In this document: piece by piece, positions 61,654 through 64,000 of the stretch
How the letters are laid out: each line of letters begins with the position of its first letter
Position numbering within the stretch: position 1 is the stretch's first letter
From: Actinomycetes bacterium
GTDB lineage: Bacteria; Actinomycetota; Acidimicrobiia; Acidimicrobiales; RAAP-2
Length of the DNA stretch: 64,000 nt
NCBI GenBank assembly: GCA_021845725.1
Contig: JAJZVL010000006.1
Location: 19,125 to 83,124, forward strand
Reading direction: 5' to 3'
Notes under the pieces: model-generated
Databases searched by the model: none
What the model was told of the DNA's origin: nothing
The model's input: only the letters and a program-made list of their open reading frames with translations
Program-made: the position numbers and the translations under genes

Positions 61654-62457
61654 TCAGCCGAACCAGACGCTGCGGCGTAGGCGCAGCATGTCGTCGAGCG
61701 CGCGTTGCATCGACTCGCGTATCCTCTCGGACTCCTCCAGGACCCTGCTCTTCGGATAACGCTCCCGGCCCGGCTCGACGTCGAAGGTCACCGGGTCGAG
61801 CACGCGCAGGCGGAACTTCGAGGGGAACGGCACGGCCAGCCCGACCGGGCCCATGAGGACCATGTTGGCGGTGACCGGCAAGTAGGGGACCCTGAGCACC
61901 CTCGCGAGCTGTGGGACCTGCCAAAGCACCGGCATCGTCTCCTCGGAGCCCACGACGGCGATCGGCACGACCGGGACCCCTGCGGACATGGCGATCTCGA
62001 CGAAGCCGCCACGTCCGAACCGCTGCAGCTGGTAGCGCTGGGTGTACGGCTTCGAGGGACCCTTCTCGCCTTCGGGGAACACGAGCGCGAGCTCCTGGTG
62101 GTCATGGAGCAGCCGGTACGCGTTGTCGGGGCGCGCGGGCACGCCACCCGCTCGGCTCCACAGCGTGCCGACGACCGGCAGGCCGCGGAAGAAGTAGTCG
62201 GCAAGGCCGTAGACCGGCCGGCCGAGCTCGGTCTCGACCCCGTGCATGATCACCGGCGCGTCCGAGGGGATCGCGCCTGCGTGGTTGCCTACGAGCAGGG
62301 CGCCGCCGGCGGCCGGGATCTTGTCGAGGCCTTCCCATTCGACGCGGAACCAGCGCGAGTACACGGGGGCGTAGATGCGGCGAGCGAGCGAGCGGATCCG
62401 CTCGGACCTCCCCCACTCGTCGACGTCGGACAGCCTCGGGGCCTCCGGGATCACCAC
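61654..62457 (-). CDS. PlsC-like lysophospholipid acyltransferase
   Basis: This 267-aa protein of the 1-acylglycerol-3-phosphate acyltransferase family transfers an acyl chain to lysophospholipid or related acceptor at the membrane. Motif I is GNHAGAIPSD (N-H-x4-D form), with FRGLPVVGTLWSRAGGVPAR, motif III FPEGEKGPSKPYTQRYQLQR and motif IV GVPVVPIAVVGSEETMPVLW. The hydrophobic C-terminal half fits a membrane-associated enzyme. It is followed by the SDR gene after 22 nt. A TACGCT hexamer lies 6 nt before GTG 62457. Confidence 0.88.
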   Translation of the reverse strand: MVIPEAPRLSDVDEWGRSERIRSLARRIYAPVYSRWFRVEWEGLDKIPAAGGALLVGNHAGAIPSDAPVIMHGVETELGRPVYGLADYFFRGLPVVGTLWSRAGGVPARPDNAYRLLHDHQELALVFPEGEKGPSKPYTQRYQLQRFGRGGFVEIAMSAGVPVVPIAVVGSEETMPVLWQVPQLARVLRVPYLPVTANMVLMGPVGLAVPFPSKFRLRVLDPVTFDVEPGRERYPKSRVLEESERIRESMQRALDDMLRLRRSVWFG

Positions 62458-62463
62458 CCCTCG

Positions 62464-62469
62464 AGCGTA
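62464..62469 (-). promoter_or_regulatory. -10 element TACGCT of the PlsC-like gene
   Basis: On the minus strand TACGCT is followed by 6 nt and GTG 62457 (a second GTG codon follows directly). It suggests a leaderless mRNA. Confidence 0.4.
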
Positions 62470-62509
62470 CCGAGGGCGGGAGGAACGTCCCTGCTCCGTC
62501 TCGATCGGA

Positions 62510-63763
62510 TCAGGGCTGGCCGGCTGCGACGAGCCCCTCGGTGTAGAGCGCGACGTACTGCACGGTCGCCCCGGTGTAGGGGGCCTGGATCACGGTCTGG
62601 CTGCCGTAGGGGCCGGAGCCCACGTACATCGCGACGTGGTCGACCGTGCCTGTGCCGTCGAGGTTGTAGTAGAAGAGCAAGTCACCGGGCTGCAGGTCGG
62701 AGAGCGGTACATGGGGGACTGTCGCGTACTGCGTCTGGGACGTGCGCGGGATCGACACCCCTGCCTGCGCCCAGGACCACTGCGTGAGGCCCGAGCAGTC
62801 GAACCCGACGCCGGGGGTCTCCCCGCCCCACACGTACGGCACGCCGAGCTGCGACTCGGCTGCCCGCACCGCGGCTTGACCCTGCGCGGAGGCTGTCCCG
62901 GAGAAGCCGACCGTCGGGCCGCCGGCGGCAGAAGACGCCTGGTTGGCCGCCTGCGTCGCCGCCTGCGTTGTCCCCCCGAGCTCGCTGACGACCTGTGCTG
63001 CCTCCTGTGCCGCTGCCGCCGCGGCGGCTGCTGCTGCAGCTTGGCGCGCTGCCGCCGCTGCCGCGGCCGCTGCCGCCTCCTTCTCGGCCTTGGCCTGCGC
63101 TGCGGCCGCGACCTCGCTACCCAGCGTTCCCTTCAAGGACGCCAGGGTGGCTTGGGAGCGGGCGGACGCCTGCTGGTTCTCCTGCTCGAGCGCCTGCAGA
63201 CGCGCTGCGTCGGCCTGCGCCTGCTGCTCTTGGACCTGCTGCCGGGCTTTCGTGGCAACCAGCGTCACCTGAGCCGCCTGGAGCGCACGCTTTGCCGCGT
63301 CCAGATCTCCGACCGCGGTGTCGGAGTACTCCTGGGAGATCATTGTGGTGTTGGCGGAGGTGGAGAACAGCGCGGTGATCTGGGCGCCCTGCGCGCCGAG
63401 GACGTAGTCTTGGACCGCCGCCTCGGCGAGCACGTGCTTGTCGACGGAGATGGTCTTCTCGGTCTCGGCCAATCGCGCGTCGGTCGCCGCGATCGCGGCG
63501 CGTACGGCCTGCAGGTGCGCCATCTCGGCGTCGTACTCCTGTGTGAGGGCCGCGGACTGGCGTTGCTCCTGGGCTATGGTCTGCTCGATCTGTGTGATCT
63601 GGGACTGGGTCTGGTGGACCCTGGCCTGGGCTGCACTTGTTGTGAATGATGTTGCACCTGCTGACGTGACCGCCCACATCCCGACGGCGAGGGAGGCAGC
63701 GGTGCTGGCAGCGAGGAAGCGCCCGAGCGCGCGACGCGAGGTCCGACACTTGACACGAGCCAC
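62510..63763 (-). CDS. Secreted NlpC/P60 peptidoglycan endopeptidase (RipA-like)
   Basis: This 417-aa exported protein has a Sec signal peptide over about residues 1-37 (RRALGRFLAASTAASLAVGM...AGATS). A long coiled coil follows (about 40-210: RVHQTQSQITQIEQTIAQEQ onward, rich in Gln/Ala/Glu, with poly-Ala blocks), then a Ser/Gly linker and the NlpC/P60 domain (about 300-415). Catalytic Cys lies in GVGFDCSGLTQWSWAQAG, His in GTVDHVAMYVGSG, and the third residue near VIQAPYTGATVQ. Such enzymes cut the D-Glu/mDAP link and act in cell separation; the coiled coil usually inhibits or docks. GTG 63763 is supported by a TAGAGT hexamer 7 nt upstream, and it gives a compact signal peptide; an upstream ATG frame is weaker. 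Confidence 0.92.
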   Translation of the reverse strand: MARVKCRTSRRALGRFLAASTAASLAVGMWAVTSAGATSFTTSAAQARVHQTQSQITQIEQTIAQEQRQSAALTQEYDAEMAHLQAVRAAIAATDARLAETEKTISVDKHVLAEAAVQDYVLGAQGAQITALFSTSANTTMISQEYSDTAVGDLDAAKRALQAAQVTLVATKARQQVQEQQAQADAARLQALEQENQQASARSQATLASLKGTLGSEVAAAAQAKAEKEAAAAAAAAAARQAAAAAAAAAAAQEAAQVVSELGGTTQAATQAANQASSAAGGPTVGFSGTASAQGQAAVRAAESQLGVPYVWGGETPGVGFDCSGLTQWSWAQAGVSIPRTSQTQYATVPHVPLSDLQPGDLLFYYNLDGTGTVDHVAMYVGSGPYGSQTVIQAPYTGATVQYVALYTEGLVAAGQP

Positions 63764-63770
63764 ATTGACA

Positions 63771-63776
63771 ACTCTA
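63771..63776 (-). promoter_or_regulatory. -10 element TAGAGT, leaderless NlpC/P60 gene
   Basis: On the minus strand TAGAGT is followed by 7 nt and GTG 63763. Confidence 0.5.
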
Positions 63777-63888
63777 GCCCCAATGCCCACAGGCGCCAAG
63801 GGATGGGTCGGCGCGGCTCGACCATGTGCCTGCGCCGGGTTCGCTCCAGGGTGCTCGTCACTTGGTCGTTAGGCGACACGGCGAGAGT

Positions 63889-64000
63889 GTGGCCGTGGCG
63901 CCGCCGGGTCCTTTCGTCGCGACGAGCGCGCGCATCGCGGGGACATCGCCACGGATCGCGCTGAGCGAGCTCGCAGCGCAGCTCGATGACGGCTCGCTGC
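63889..64000 (+). CDS. Possible start of a gene truncated by the window edge
   Basis: From GTG 63889 (or GTG 63895) the frame stays open to the last base, 37 codons, with a plausible ending RIALSELAAQLDDGSL. No promoter or SD is evident and no family can be recognised. It is divergent from the NlpC/P60 gene. The call is tentative. Confidence 0.25.
   Translation, partial: MAVAPPGPFVATSARIAGTSPRIALSELAAQLDDGSL

Overview
The window is high-GC, densely packed bacterial DNA from the chromosome of an actinomycete-like organism. Four observations support this. (1) The gene order glmU-prs-rplY-pth-mfd-mazG-eno-ftsB-DUF501 recalls the actinobacterial arrangement. (2) It encodes two very short actinobacterial ribosomal proteins, bS22-like and bL37-like. 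(3) Many starts are GTG, and junctions are often 4-bp ATGA/GTGA overlaps. (4) About a dozen genes have a TANNNT hexamer 6-8 nt before the start codon, the signature of leaderless transcription. The redox genes on the left and the general gene content would fit an acidimicrobial lineage, but that is a guess. No gene-free stretch exceeds 300 bases, and there are no rRNA genes, CRISPR arrays, phage genes or insertion sequences.

Left part (1-8660): the 3' end of ychF, then a leftward redox operon of a NosR/NapH-like membrane iron-sulfur protein, a ferredoxin-GltD-flavodoxin fusion and an Rrf2 regulator with an Fe-S cysteine triad and an extra C-terminal domain. A second Rrf2 gene diverges from it across a short AT-rich region holding promoter elements and an imperfect palindrome. 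A NarL-type response regulator and its histidine kinase follow.

8952-16527: adenosine deaminase; a GT4 glycosyltransferase and a MerR/HspR-like regulator divergent from a glycogen-debranching-type amylo-alpha-1,6-glucosidase; a coupled pair of unknown protein and lipoprotein; and a glycerophosphodiester phosphodiesterase.

16581-28392: bL37-like microgene, then a rightward housekeeping run DUF192-rsmI-metG-tatD-rsmA-ispE facing a bS22-like microgene; a small unknown ORF; an MprAB-like two-component system; tRNA-Gln(TTG); a DUF4232 lipoprotein; and two leftward membrane-protein genes.

28461-42555: a long rightward block covering cell-wall precursor synthesis (a C-terminally shortened glmU), PRPP synthesis, a beta-lactamase-fold hydrolase, translation (rplY, pth), transcription-coupled repair (mfd), nucleotide house-cleaning (mazG fusion), a DUF2142 membrane protein, enolase, an FtsB-like division protein and DUF501.

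42552-55542: a surface-polysaccharide glycosyltransferase region in two leftward operons plus one rightward GT2/GT4 fusion. The Ppx/GppA gene, expected next to DUF501, sits about 8.4 kb away in the opposite orientation at the end of one glycosyltransferase operon.

55688-64000: GNAT acetyltransferase, a SNF2 helicase with its SWIM-zinc-finger partner, an SDR epimerase and PlsC-like acyltransferase, an NlpC/P60 peptidoglycan hydrolase and the possible start of a further gene at the right edge.
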